Both the position numbers and the translations under genes were made by a program. From the NCBI GenBank assembly GCA_002099365.1, contig MSED01000002.1, forward strand, positions 3,410,001-3,474,000: a DNA stretch of 64,000 bases, read 5' to 3'. Under the pieces are notes generated by a model. It saw only the letters and a program-made list of their open reading frames with translations. It did not search any database and had not been told where the DNA came from. This DNA comes from Phialophora verrucosa (taxonomy: Eukaryota; Ascomycota; Eurotiomycetes; Chaetothyriales; Herpotrichiellaceae). Positions 10,470 through 21,811 of this stretch are shown here, piece after piece; within the stretch, counting starts at the first letter, position 1; each line of letters starts with the position of its first letter.

Positions 10470-12475
10470 TTTGTAGTAGGTGGAGAGTGTGCTGAGAGCT
10501 ATTATGTATGTGGGTGTTGTGAGGGCTATTACGAGAGTGTTGTTCGTACTTTGTTTCATCCTGCGTCCATCTTTCGATGTAGTGTAGCCATTATTCGAGG
10601 CGTATATAGGTGCTTCATTGAAGTGAGGATGCTGTAAGTTGAAAGCATTTGCCAAAAATCCGAGTACGGTACACTGCCACAATAAGGGCACAGTTGTCCC
10701 TGCTCCTCATTGGCCCTTGTGGTCATGAAAAGGCATGGCGGCTCCAATGGGGGGTGTGGCAGGGCTGAACTTCGGTGATCCCCTCGCCTAGCCAGGCCCT
10801 GCCAGGCACAGAGTTTCTCGCTCCTCGGTTGGACGATCTACTGCCAAGTTGCAATGAAGCTGAACACTGACGTCGTGCAGCCTTGTGATGTAGAGCGAGG
10901 TTCATACATATCGCAGGCATTCTGGCCAATAAATGATGGTAGCCTGCTATCTTGAGGTTTGTTTGTTGCCTAAGGTGGCCATGCAAATCCTCCCTCCGTC
11001 ACAAGTTCTACTGATATTGGCAGCTTCAACCGATAAGATATTCCAATGCACGGCCTGAGCTCTTGATGGTTTGGTTTTAAGTCGATTTCAGGTCTCAATT
11101 GCAAGGTATGGGCCTGACCATGTGACGCGAGATGACCGATATCTTTGACGCAAGATCGGTGGCAACGGCTTGCCACCGACGAAAGAACATGGACTGAAGA
11201 CACCATCAGATTGCCTCGATCGGTGTTGAGGCTCACAAAAACCCCTCACTACAGGTTTCACATACAATTGATAGTACAAGCTGCTGTTCCCAAATGTTCG
11301 TTGCCCTGGGAGGCATCCTATTTTCCGGTCTCTACTCCGTCTGATATCAGCTTCCTTCGGTGTCGTTGATGGCTGTCTGAAGGAGAATCTTCCTTGCCCC
11401 TAATCGCTGAACCCATGCTCGCACTAGCGTGAATGTCTGGCGGTACTCGACATTCACGGAAAGAAATGGTCTTGATATCTGATACCCACCTCAGTAATGA
11501 GAGTAGCTAGCCCAAGATGCTGCTGTTTGATCGTCAATAGAAGCGTCCAGGACCACATTCTCATACTCGTCCTTGCTGTGGTCCATGAAATCCTATGATC
11601 CTTTCAAGCAACGATGCCAGTACGTTGCTAGATCGTCCCGGCTTTGAGCGGTCGCTGGCTGTGCTTTCGCGCACTGAGAGCCGAAATTTGTTCTGCTCCA
11701 CCGGAGATGTGGTTTGAAAGGTCAATAAACATCATGCAAGCAGATATAGCCTGGTCTGCGGAAGTGTGTGGATAATGGACTCGTCTTCTTTCTCGCACTT
11801 GGGCACTTGAGACGATGCCATGATGGCAGTGCAATTGAGGGCCTTGAGTAATGCCACGCCCAGAGGATTGACTCGAAGGTTACCATTACGCTGGCCAATG
11901 CCTGCTAAGGTTGTCTCTTCGACGACACTACTACCCGGACCAAACACAGGTCGCCCAGGAGGATTTTCCAGGCTCTCACGGAGAGGGGAGTACTCCTTCC
12001 GCCTCTGAAAAGTCGAAGAATTCTGCTTGGCGAGTATCTTGGCCGGCACGACTGAGTCAGCAAGATCATTTCTGGCGTTCCCACCTTGACCGATTGCAAT
12101 CCCATCGGCCGATGTGGATTGTCCTATTTATGCAGGGCTGTTGCGGAAGGAAGAGCAAGCTGGGTTCTCGAGATGATCGGGAAAGCAGGGAAAGAAGGAC
12201 AAGTTCGCGGAAGAGCGTGCTGTCCCACAAACTTGGCTGGTCGAGGTCTACGCTGTGGGCATTGGCAAAACGGCGCCGAAGTCGGATCTTCAGCTTTCTC
12301 CAGCAACGACGTGTGATTAACCAGTAAACCGGCCACGCTGCCCTATAAGAAGGGCTCTGCAGTAACTGCACATCCTTCAGCCGATATGTATCCCTTAAAC
12401 ATCTGGGTTCCGTGTCCCACAAACACGAACCAAAAGGCCGCTCTGGTTGGGCCGTAGCAGGAAAGCAATCCAACT
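10470..12475. other. Divergent intergenic region, no supported gene
   Basis: Two kilobases separate the divergent arrestin and HydA/DUF917 genes. Several frames of 60-138 codons occur at 11,600-12,470 on both strands, but none shows a domain and no convincing splice joins were found. A TATAAG sequence near 12,342 is plausibly the HydA gene core promoter. A decayed or small lineage-specific gene cannot be excluded. Confidence 0.45.
10603..10608 (-). promoter_or_regulatory. TATA-like element of the arrestin gene
   Basis: TATATA on the minus strand about 135 bp upstream of the chosen arrestin start. Its location argues against the longer upstream start in that frame. Confidence 0.4.
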
Positions 12476-15400
12476 ATGGCTGCCCCCGGACAACTGATCG
12501 TCGGTGTTGATGTAGGAGGTATGCGAGTTGAGCAAACATAGGCCTCCTCTACACGTTAATGTAATCGAAGCTCACGCTTTGACTCTTCTTTGCAGGTACC
12601 AACACAGACTCGGTCCTCCTAGACACCTCCAAGAACGGATCAGAGGCCGTGTTAGCATCTTACAAGGCCCCGACCACTGCCAACGTGACGCTCAGCGTCC
12701 GCGAGACATTGAAAGTCCTGCTGGAGAACACGCCAGTTGATCGCGGTAAGATCTCTGCCATTGCCATCGGGACTACGCATTTCATCAATGCGATCCTCGA
12801 ACGTGACGCTGCCCGCCTAGAGAAGGTCGCAGTCTTGCGATTGGCCTCGTTCAACTTCTCTGCCAGCACGCCTCCTTTCGTGGATTGGCCGAAGGACTTG
12901 AAGAACATCATCCATGGGTACTCGGCGCTTATACCAGGAGGATGTAACATTGACGGCAAGCTGATTGCTGATATTGACGACGATCGCGTTCGAGAACAGG
13001 CCGATATCATAGAGACAAAAGGACTGAAGAATATTGTGATTGTTGGCATCGGATCGCCCGTTGACTATCACCATCACCAAGAACAGCGCGTGCGGAACAT
13101 CCTGCAAGCTTGCTTTGAGACATCTCAACAAGAGGTGAATATCGTCTGCTCTCGAGATGTGGCAGGTATGGGTCTTCTCGCACGCGAGAACGCGGCGATA
13201 CTAAACGCCTCCATCTTGAGTTTTGCTCGGAGGACGATCCGTTCTTTCAGGATCGCGATTAGACATGTCGGCCTGCTATGTCCGCTCTACTTGACCTCTA
13301 ATACTGGACATCTTTTACCTTCTTCGGAAGCTTCGCAATTTCCCATCCGAATATTCTCATCAGGTGCCACCAATTCGATTCGTGGCGCAGCTTTCTTGGC
13401 TGGCTCACATATTGAGCAGACCGGTGGCGTGGTGGTGGACATCGGGGGCACATCTACTGACGCGGGATTTCTACTCAAGAATGGTTATCCTCGCTTAGCG
13501 AAGAGCTATTCAGATGTGGGTGGAGTCAAAGTCAACTTGGAAATACCGTCCGTTGAAAGCATTGCACTCGGTGGAGGGTCAATCCTGCATTTCGGATCAG
13601 ATGAGAATCAGACCTTGATAGGCCCTGAAAGCGTCGGGCACGATATAACGGAAAAAGCGTTATGCTTTGGCGGTACTACGATAACTGCAACTGATGTGAT
13701 TGTGGCTTCGGGAAGCCTCTCTCTCGGGAGGCAAACAGTCAACCTTAGCCATAAGGTGATCCATGGAGCCAAGGCGAGAATCAAGAAGATGCTGGAGGCA
13801 GTTATTGACCGCTCAAAATCGTCCCCGGACCCTTGTACAGTCATTCTCGTTGGAGGTGGTTCGATTCTCTGCCCTGAACGACTAGCCGGCGTCAGCAAGA
13901 TCATCGTCCCTGAGCATGCTGGTGTCGCAAACGCAATCGGAGCAGCGATGGCTCAGATCTCTGCCTCGTCAGAGTTGATTTGGGAGGGGCCTGATGTTCA
14001 GTCAGGCATCAATCGAGTCCAGGAGAAGGCCATAGAGCGGGCCATGAATAAAGGCGGTACCGGTGCGAATATTACGATACTGAATGTAGAATCAGCCGGA
14101 GTGCCTTACATCCAAGGTCAAACAGCTATTAAAGTCGAGGTAGCTATGCCGGCGGATCATGCCAGACTGCAGCAAGAAAGTTCCATGTCCGCGGAACAAG
14201 ACCTTCACGATGTCGAAGGAGAGTTGTTTGAAGAGTCCAAAAGACACGAAGTGCTTGAGAGCGATGAGATCCTCGATACTCTGGACCTGCAAACCTACCG
14301 TCCTCGGGTGACTAAGGATGGACTGTGGTATTTATCCGAAACAGATGTACGGTTCCTGGAAATTGGCTGCTACATCCTCGGTTCAGGGGGCGGAGGATCT
14401 CCCTATGCCGGAGCGTTGGTACTGCGCCAGCTATTGTCTGAAGGAGAGACTATCACTATCGGCAGCTGTGATGACTTGGAGGAAGAGGACGTGATACCTT
14501 CTGTTGCTGGGGTTGGTACTCCCGCCGTGGGCAACGAAAGGCCTGGTGGAGACGGAGTTATTCATGCCCTTAACATGATGGCGGAACACTTGAAGGTCAA
14601 GTTCACTCATTTACTGGCGTGTGAGATAGGGGGAGGTAATGGCTTGACTCCCCTCCTTTGTGGCTCATCAAGAAGCTATAACATCCCTACCGTGGACGGC
14701 GATCTCATGGGTACGTCAAACGACGTCGTAGCCGGGACCCAAAGCTGACCACACGATGCAGGAAGGGCCTACCCAGCATTTGAAATGGTGTCTACCTACG
14801 TCAAATCGGGCTCAGTCAACGCCTTGCTCCCAGTGACGCTTAGTGACGGCACTGGCCAGAACTTCCTGGTCCCAGGCAATCGGACGGACGAGGCGGCACC
14901 TGGAAAAGAAATCAGAGATGCCTGCGTGGCGATGGGACTGGCTTGCGGAGCAGCGGGCGTGCCCCTGAGTGGCCGGGAGGTGCAAGCCGGAGGGATTCCC
15001 AACTCGTATTCTCTGGCCTGGCGAATTGGTCGTGTCGTGTCCATCGCGAAACAGTCATCGGCGCTATCAACCTTACCTGAAGCCTTGATTGAAGAGGTTG
15101 GAGGTAGTCGATCTGCCAAACGATTGTTTCAAGGCAAGATCCGCAGTGTCGAAAGTGTCCTTACCACCTCAGCTCACAGTCTAGGCAAGGTCACCATCGA
15201 AGCATTGAGCGAGGATGAGATGGGATACGATACAGACCGCGCGGCAGATTACTCGGAAGTGGTGGTCCCGTTCATGAACGAGAACCTCGCTGTGCTCGGC
15301 AGGGACAAGGAGGGCGAAGACGTGGTTCTTGCGACCGTTCCGGACCTGATATTTCTGCTGGATGTCTCAACGGGAGAGAACATTGGGACGCAGGAATACC

Positions 15401-15635
15401 GGTAAGTGCTGCAAGGACCTGGTACGTGGAGTTTTTGAGCTTACCCAACCGCAGGTACGGCTTGAAGGTGACGGTGATGAGCATGGCACCACATCCTGTC
15501 TGGTTGTCAGCTCGCGGTCTTGAGGTTGGAGGGCCCAAGGCATTCAATCTCCCCTATGAGTACACCCCGACTCTGGAGTACACAAAACCACACAGCGTCA
15601 TCGAAGAGTTTCGACCGGGTATTGATGCTGAATGA
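12476..15635 (+). CDS. Hydantoinase/oxoprolinase-type ATPase fused to DUF917
   Basis: Four exons (12476-12518, 12596-14710, 14762-15401, 15455-15635) encode 992 residues; all three joins keep the frame. The N-terminus carries the hydantoinase/oxoprolinase N domain with the phosphate-1-like motif VGVDVGGTNTDSVLLD, completed by the first splice. The HydA domain (about 220-500) contains SSGATNSIRGAAFLAG and the second phosphate motif VVVDIGGTSTDAGFL. A DUF917 domain follows (about 590-960) with EIGCYILGSGGGGSPYAG and VDGDLMGRAYPAFEM, the latter formed across the second splice. Family members hydrolyse cyclic amides such as hydantoins or 5-oxoproline with ATP. The actual substrate is unknown and the enzyme is probably cytosolic. 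The gene converges on the thioesterase 123 bp downstream. Confidence 0.9.
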
Positions 15636-15758
15636 TTCTTGAGGTCTAACAGCGCCTCTACAGTGTCGCCGGATACTGCGATGTTCTAGCCTCTAGCTCT
15701 CAAATGCTGTTCTTGCCGTCTAATGATTCTAGCCTGTCATCCTTCTGAAAGCCCTTTT

Positions 15759-16451
15759 CTATATCTTCGCGTTTGTCTTTCTTACAGAGGGCTTTGCTCC
15801 CGGTTTCAATGCGACAAAGAGACCGATGCCCTCGGTCAATATCTGGCGGTTCTCGCCCTCGACCGTTGCCCTTACGAAGATTTTCCGCCCCTCAATTTTC
15901 TCGATCCATGACCGAACCAGCAATGCTTCCCCTGTTGGGACGGGTCTCCGGTATTTGGTCGTCAGCTCCGCTGTCATGATGGAAATTCCGGGCGCCGTCA
16001 TCGGCACAGGTTGCTGTGGAGCAGGGGACAACTTGGGTGATACATCATGCGGGATACCTGCCGTCTCGGTCGCGGCGCTGTTACTGTTGATCAAGAACCC
16101 CATGACCTCGTCGATTATCGCGGCGACGAATCCGCCATGGGCGACGCCGGGATGCCCATTGAGTCCCGGGCCTGTGGACAAGAATGCACGGACTTCGGAC
16201 ACATTTGGTGGAGGCGATGCCGTGGTCTCGGTCGAAGATTCTCGACGACTGTCGTCTGGTTTGGGCCTGCGAGTTTGATAGACGCAGGCGGTGATAGTGT
16301 TTTCTGTCGCCAGGGTTTTGGTGAAGAACTCGCCTCTCCCATCCTTGTTGGGCCTGCCGAACCTCGACGGGACGACGGCGTAATCTGGATCGGAAAGGAG
16401 GGCGGCGCACCAGGGCACGGCTTCAAAGTATCGAGGATCTGTCGTCGACAT
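15759..16451 (-). CDS. PaaI/THEM4-like hotdog-fold acyl-CoA thioesterase
   Basis: A single exon encodes 230 residues. The hotdog thioesterase core begins near residue 90 with the HGG motif (GHPGVAHGGFVAAIIDEVMG), where His-Gly-Gly and the downstream Asp in DEVMG form the usual active-site element. A second core strand, TAELTTKYRRPVPTGEALLVRSW, is also typical. These enzymes hydrolyse acyl-CoA thioesters; chain-length preference cannot be read from sequence. There is an insert of about 25 residues rich in Pro and Ser between the core helix and the following strand. No targeting peptide is obvious. Tail-to-tail with the HydA/DUF917 gene. Confidence 0.85.
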   Translation of the reverse strand: MSTTDPRYFEAVPWCAALLSDPDYAVVPSRFGRPNKDGRGEFFTKTLATENTITACVYQTRRPKPDDSRRESSTETTASPPPNVSEVRAFLSTGPGLNGHPGVAHGGFVAAIIDEVMGFLINSNSAATETAGIPHDVSPKLSPAPQQPVPMTAPGISIMTAELTTKYRRPVPTGEALLVRSWIEKIEGRKIFVRATVEGENRQILTEGIGLFVALKPGAKPSVRKTNAKI

Positions 16452-17080
16452 CCTTGGGCGTCGGTATCGGACACCACTTGGACGCTTTTCGGGGCTTTTG
16501 AGCGGGAAGCGATGATCCAGTACGGGTGGGAAGTGCGCGTGGTTAATTAGACGATGAGCGAGTGTTCAATTCCAATCTTCCTCCAGCCTACGCTTTGACG
16601 ATATCCTCGACCAATATGTAGCCGAAACCCATCCTTTCTCTGATTCTCATTATATGGAACCCGAAGTCCATCCTAGCCTGGATGACTTCAAATATAATCT
16701 CGGCTGAAAGATATAAGGTTATCTATCGTGTGCCGCCTTTAACTGATCTTATTTGGACATGTACCGAGGCACTTCTTGGATGTGGGTTCCGTGCTTGGCC
16801 GTTCCGGTTCCCTCACAGTTTTCTCATTCTCACCATTCGCTCACCTGTCGATACTCTCGCTGTACTCCGTATCACACGTCTGAATAAATTTCGACAGCAG
16901 GGAGCATTCACATTCTAGTGATTCTGATCTATCTCGTCGGGAATCGACAGTAGCAATCCGGGGACATCTACGCAGGCTGCAGTGCAGCAAGCATGCAGTG
17001 TAAGTTGCCACGGCTTCAACATGTCACCCTCAGTTCACATTGAAGTAAGTATCACCTACTCAGGGTCAAGACTGCTTCAT
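16452..17080. other. Intergenic region
   Basis: About 630 bp lie between the thioesterase start and the 3' end of the FAD monooxygenase. The sequence is AT-richer than its surroundings and shows no coding signal beyond frames under 80 codons. Confidence 0.5.
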
Positions 17081-18591
17081 CTACGTCTCCCTCGGATGGC
17101 CTCCACGTTGCATGATGGGTGAGTTTGCCATCCTCTCCCAATCATGCAGCATCTCAGTGTTCTCCTTGGACAATCGAACCTCTTCCCCTGCCCGATCAAC
17201 AAGCTCGTCCCGATAGGCGTCGGCCGCCTCTTCGAATGTCATCTTGCCGTCGACGGCATCCTTGTATTTCAGGACGAAGCTTCTCGCATCTGCGATACCG
17301 TGATTCAATCCTTGACCCCGTTGGAACGTCATAGGATGAGCAGCGTCGCCGGCGAGTAGAACCCTGCCATGGCGGGTATCCCAGGGAATCGGTATCCAGT
17401 ATGAAAGGTTGTTCACGTGAACCTTTGTGCCCTCGGGGATCCAGAGATTCGCCGACCGAAATGGTTCACCAAAGGTTGCGGCCTTGGCTTTCAGATTTGC
17501 CAGCGAGTCGACTTCCTCGCCCTCTTTCTTCTTCCAGGTGGTCTGGAGCTGAAACACCCAGGTTGCTGGGTCATTGGGGTCTGGCACTTCTTGGACTTTT
17601 GGATGCTCAGCACTACGCACATCACCACAGATATCAAACTCACTGGAAATCCATAACCAGTAGCCATCCGGGTGCATTGCCATTGTCACTGGAGAAACGT
17701 CCTTCGGTCAGCCAAGTCTGAACCTCTCACGTTCGTCAAATGCTGCCGGACGTGTCATCCTCTGGTCACCATAAAACTTACTTATCGGATGTGCTTGGCG
17801 AACGAATCGGGCTTTCTCCGCGTCATTGTAACACACATGCAGATTGACAGCCGAATAGGGGACTTTGGAAGGCTGTCCCTTGTCTCCCAAGATGGAATAC
17901 CTCGCCCGTGATTGAGCACCGTCTGCTCCGATGAGTGCCGTGCCCGTGGCTCTTGTGCCATCCTCGAATATGGCCGTAACAGTGTGATTTTCGTCATCGT
18001 AGATGATGGACTCGAGCATCTTGCCATACTGCATACGACGATCAGAACCTGTTGCAAGGCCACTCTCAGCTTGACGACCGAGTTCCTACCTGGACATCGA
18101 TTCCTTGCGTGCAGAAAGCTCGGAACCGTCGTCGAGAGACCCGGTACATGCGCAGCAATGGGATGTTCTTTAGCAGTTCGCCGGTTGCACCATTAAAGGT
18201 AGGCAGGATTCCAGGATCAGGTGGCTCGAAATTTGGATCCACGGCCGCGGTGTGGATGCGGTCGAACAGCTCTTCGGGCAGGCAATCCTTGAGCATTGGG
18301 AGACCCCATTGCACCGACATGCCCCATTCACGAGGTCGATATGCCGTTGCCGAAGCTTCGGACTCAAAGACCTCAAAGGATATGCCTTCCTATAAGTCAT
18401 GGTCACCTCCATGCACCTGCCAGAGGCGCTTTTCTGAGGCGTACCTTTTTAAGACCCTGCGCAATAAGCAGACCGACGATTCCTACCGCACAGAACCGTC
18501 AATTAGACAGTTCGCAGATCGCTGGGCGAACCCTGTAGGCAGTGTACACACCTGAGCCAACGATGAGAACGTGGGGTGATTGATCTGCCAT
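17081..18591 (-). CDS. FAD-dependent monooxygenase (salicylate hydroxylase-like)
   Basis: Five exons (18591-18552, 18482-18445, 18389-18090, 18028-17782, 17688-17081) encode 410 residues; every join preserves the frame. The dinucleotide-binding GxGxxG motif VLIVGSGIVGLLIAQGL near residues 8-24 is assembled from exons 1 and 2. The DG motif (ALIGADGAQSRAR) and the FAD-binding GD motif (GRVLLAGDAAHPM, followed by GQGLNHGIADA) are intact, so the enzyme looks functional. Such flavoproteins hydroxylate aromatic or polyketide substrates using NAD(P)H and O2; the substrate here is unknown. It is transcribed divergently from a SAM methyltransferase 1.2 kb away, a pairing often seen in small secondary-metabolite or detoxification loci. 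Confidence 0.88.
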
Positions 18592-19762
18592 TGCGTCGTC
18601 GATGGTCTTAGTCAATTAGCTATTCATTCAATTGGGAGATCAACCAAAGAGCGCCAATGTTCAAAGGCCAGCAGCGGATAGAGGGTCTTTGGTCATGCCT
18701 GTCTTTGGTCAGCCGGTACACCACTCAAGGTGACAGTGATGGCGACTAGTTCTGAGCATATCCGTTCATTAGCAAGACAGTAGGTGTTCAGAGTGGGATG
18801 TGAAGATAAGGCGTGAGATCCCAGCGGAAGTGGGAAGTGGGAAGCGAGCGGGCTCGTGCATGAAACGCGAAAATGCCGTGTCCTGTGTACATGGCAGAAA
18901 TCATTCCTTCTACAAGTCGAGTGGACACAGGCACGACATGTTCTCCAGCGCCTGGTGTTTGTTTCAATGCGGGCGACTCTTGGAGCGGGCCCTGCTGCAG
19001 GCTAAAGATTCATGCTTTCAAGCTGCAACAGACAATTGGCTACGCAGTCAGAAACCTTCAGCAAGGTCACTAGGACCGGGCCATTTCGGGTCGGACGCAG
19101 CTCCTTGACTCAGTCTTGCAGCTTGTTTTCTTAGTTGAATGGACAGAAGCTACACCGGGGACTGGTAAGCACGCTGGACTGAGTTCGGCTGCCTCGTTGT
19201 TCGATGATGATTTGACCCGCCGACCGACTGCCCTGCTATGGTTGTTCAGGGGGGAGTCGGTTCGAGCCTCTAGCCCGCAAAGCGTGGCGATCCTAACGCG
19301 GTCGCTCAATCCCATACAGCGTGCACACAAATGAAACGACGATACAGCATTGCCCGATCCCTGTATCTGTACCAACTAGCCCACTTCCGATACTCCATAG
19401 ACCCACTGGACGCTGGGTGATGTTTCCATGCGTTTTTATTTCCACTGAATATCAACCCTGAGCAGGGGTATTGTTTCCGGCACGCAGTCCAAATTCGAAG
19501 ACGAAGTCCAACGCCCACGAAGGACGACGAGCCTGTCCACCGCCAATCAGGCGGAGAGATCCAATCAATCGTCCAGTCAGCCCAGTGGCCGGCTAATCCG
19601 GGCCATGCAGGGATTGTTGGTTGCGTTTCAATATTCCTCGTCTGAGAGACTTGGGAGCAACCAGGCCACGCATACTCATATGTCGGCTCCATCCGACCTT
19701 TTTCGGTCTCTCGATCATTTCCTATAGATCGGATCCAGGCTTGAGCGTGACATGCTCGCGGA
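18592..19762. other. Divergent promoter region of monooxygenase and methyltransferase
   Basis: About 1.17 kb between two divergent starts. No coding frame with recognisable content was seen. A GGTTCGAGCC string at about 19,258-19,267 resembles a tRNA T-loop, but its flanks do not pair. Confidence 0.5.
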
Positions 19763-21173
19763 ATGGCATCAGGTAATACCCAACCTACCAATCCTCAAGG
19801 CTCAGAATCGTCCACGCCATCATCGAGGCAGGACACATCTAGGGAGGATAACCAAGCTGTACACTTTCTACCGCCTACAGATCGGCCGGAGGATGGGATA
19901 GAGGTTGATGTATGTCTACAGCGTACCACCATCTCTCAAGAAGTTTATCTATTGACCTCTATCTCTGTAGCCAGGGGACATTGATTCTGCCTACGGAGAG
20001 TCTGTGTGCGTGCCGTGGCCCCGAGATATCCAGCCTGAGATGACTGACTGACTAGATCAGAGCGAGCGATTTGACATCGCTTACGTCAAGCATCACTCGG
20101 GGTATCTGGGAAAATGGACGACGTTACCATTCGTTCGGGAGGTCACGTACGCTGCCCCCATCGCCTCAGACCCATGCTTCGGCTCGAGTGATTACCTGAC
20201 TATGGTGGCTTCAGAGTATGCATTTCCCAACGACGAAGCCGAGGCCGACCGCCTCGACATGCAACACGCCATGCAATCTCACCTTCTGGGAGACCGGTTA
20301 TTCTGGGCCCCCATCGGCGACACTCCTCAGAGGGTGCTCGATCTAGGAACCGGCACCGGCATCTGGGCCATTGACTTTGCCGACATGTTTCCTTGCGCCG
20401 ACGTCGTAGGGACCGACCTCAGCAACATCCAGCCCACATGGGTGCCACCGAATTGCAGGTTCGAGATCGACGATGCAGAGGCAGACTGGACATGGCCCGA
20501 AGACCACTTTGATTACATCCACAATCGCAACTTTGTGTGTGCTATTCGGGATTGGCCCAGTCTGATCCAAAAGACCTACCAGTATGCGAAGGCAGAGAGT
20601 GCAGATTACTGGAGCCTTTGCTGATCCATTTCGAAATACAGGCATCTCGCCCCCGGGGGCTGGGTCGAGTGGCACGAGAAGCACCCGGAATTTCTAAGTG
20701 ACGATAATTCCCTCGCCCCAGACTCGGCACTCTCTCAATGGAGCACGAAATTCTTCGAGGCCAGTAAGTGGTAACCCAGGCCCCCCCACCCTTCTGGTCG
20801 AGGATCTTACCCTCACAGCCATCGTCATGTATTAGGCGTGATATTCGGTGCCGACGCACATTCACCCCGCAACCTCAGGAGATTGATGGAGGAGACCGGT
20901 TTCGTAGACGTCGAGGAGCATGTCCTCAAACTTCCGCTAGGGTCGTGGCCGCGAGAGCCGCGATTGAAGAGATGCGGCTTGTTTGAAATGGTGAACATGA
21001 CCCAAGGAGTCCAAGCCCTGACCGTCATGCTTTTCACTCGCTGCCTGGGAATGACCCCGGAGGAAGTCGAGCTGTTTCTCATGTCGGTCCGAAAGGACGT
21101 CAAGGACAAGAGTATACACAGCTATTATCACTTCTATGTGGTCTTTGGTCGGAAGCCTCCGATCCCCCGCTGA
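19763..21173 (+). CDS. SAM-dependent methyltransferase (LaeA/UMTA-like)
   Basis: Six exons (19763-19909, 19971-20003, 20056-20146, 20215-20581, 20642-20763, 20836-21173) encode 365 residues. The joins rebuild the family landmark TSLTSSITRGIWENGRRYH and then YAFPNDEAEADRLDMQH. The class I SAM-binding motif is RVLDLGTGTGIWAIDFAD, followed by ADVVGTDLSNIQP; the post-I region NCRFEIDDAEADW and the core HLAPGGWVEWHE are also present. The N-terminal 50 residues are Ser/Thr/Gln-rich and probably disordered. Fungal members methylate small molecules or act like LaeA; the substrate is not predictable. Exon 2 is only 33 nt, and exon 3 uses a GTACGC donor in preference to an upstream GT because only that choice keeps the frame. 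Confidence 0.88.
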
Positions 21174-21811
21174 ACATGAGGTCCAGCGAGCGTGAACGGG
21201 GAATGGAATAGCAAACGCGGCAGCAGCGAGCGGTGCGTCTAATCTGCTTACGGGTAGCCAGCCATCACTCCAACAAGCCATACTGTTTCGTTCACCCATT
21301 TGGTTTCGCCTCTAAGGGAGAACGAGACTGTGCAACAACAGTAGGGGAGAACGAGACTGTTATCTTCAACCCTAATGACGCTTCTTACACTGGAAAAAGC
21401 CTAGATGGAAGAAACCGCGCAGACAGCAGAACGATCAGGACGCGGACGACGTGGACCACCTGTGATATCGGTACTTGGCACCTTGCGCTTCCCACGAAGA
21501 GGGTCTACTGTCAGGACTGCGAAGTGCGGCCCCAAGTTGGGTTGGGAGATGGCTGGCGTTCCTGTCAGGCTCTGATTGAAGATGGAGTGTCCTATCAGCT
21601 CAGTGTTGGGTGACCGAGGCTGGCAGATATTCTGGCTAGTGATACAAACATTATCCGCTATGTATTAGCTGACTGTTCCGACGTCAACGTACATGGGGCG
21701 TTATGCACAATGTCGGCCGATATCGTACAGAGGTGTGTGGAAGCTCTGGTTCGCATCGTCTTGTCCTGCTGAAACCAGCCACTTGGGCAGGGCAGTCTGC
21801 CACAGCATCGA
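21174..21811. other. Convergent 3' spacer
   Basis: About 640 bp lie between the methyltransferase and RFC1 stops. Short frames only; a duplicated GGGAGAACGAGACTGT-like word occurs at about 21,317 and 21,343. No gene supported. Confidence 0.5.

Noticed and set aside
11732..12473. Overlapping minus-strand frames of 105 and 135 codons between the arrestin and HydA genes
   Set aside because: No recognisable motif and no consistent splice join; several frames overlap on both strands, which is typical of GC-rich noncoding DNA.
19258..19267. GGTTCGAGCC resembling a tRNA T-loop
   Set aside because: Flanking bases do not form the T-stem, and no acceptor or anticodon arms are found.
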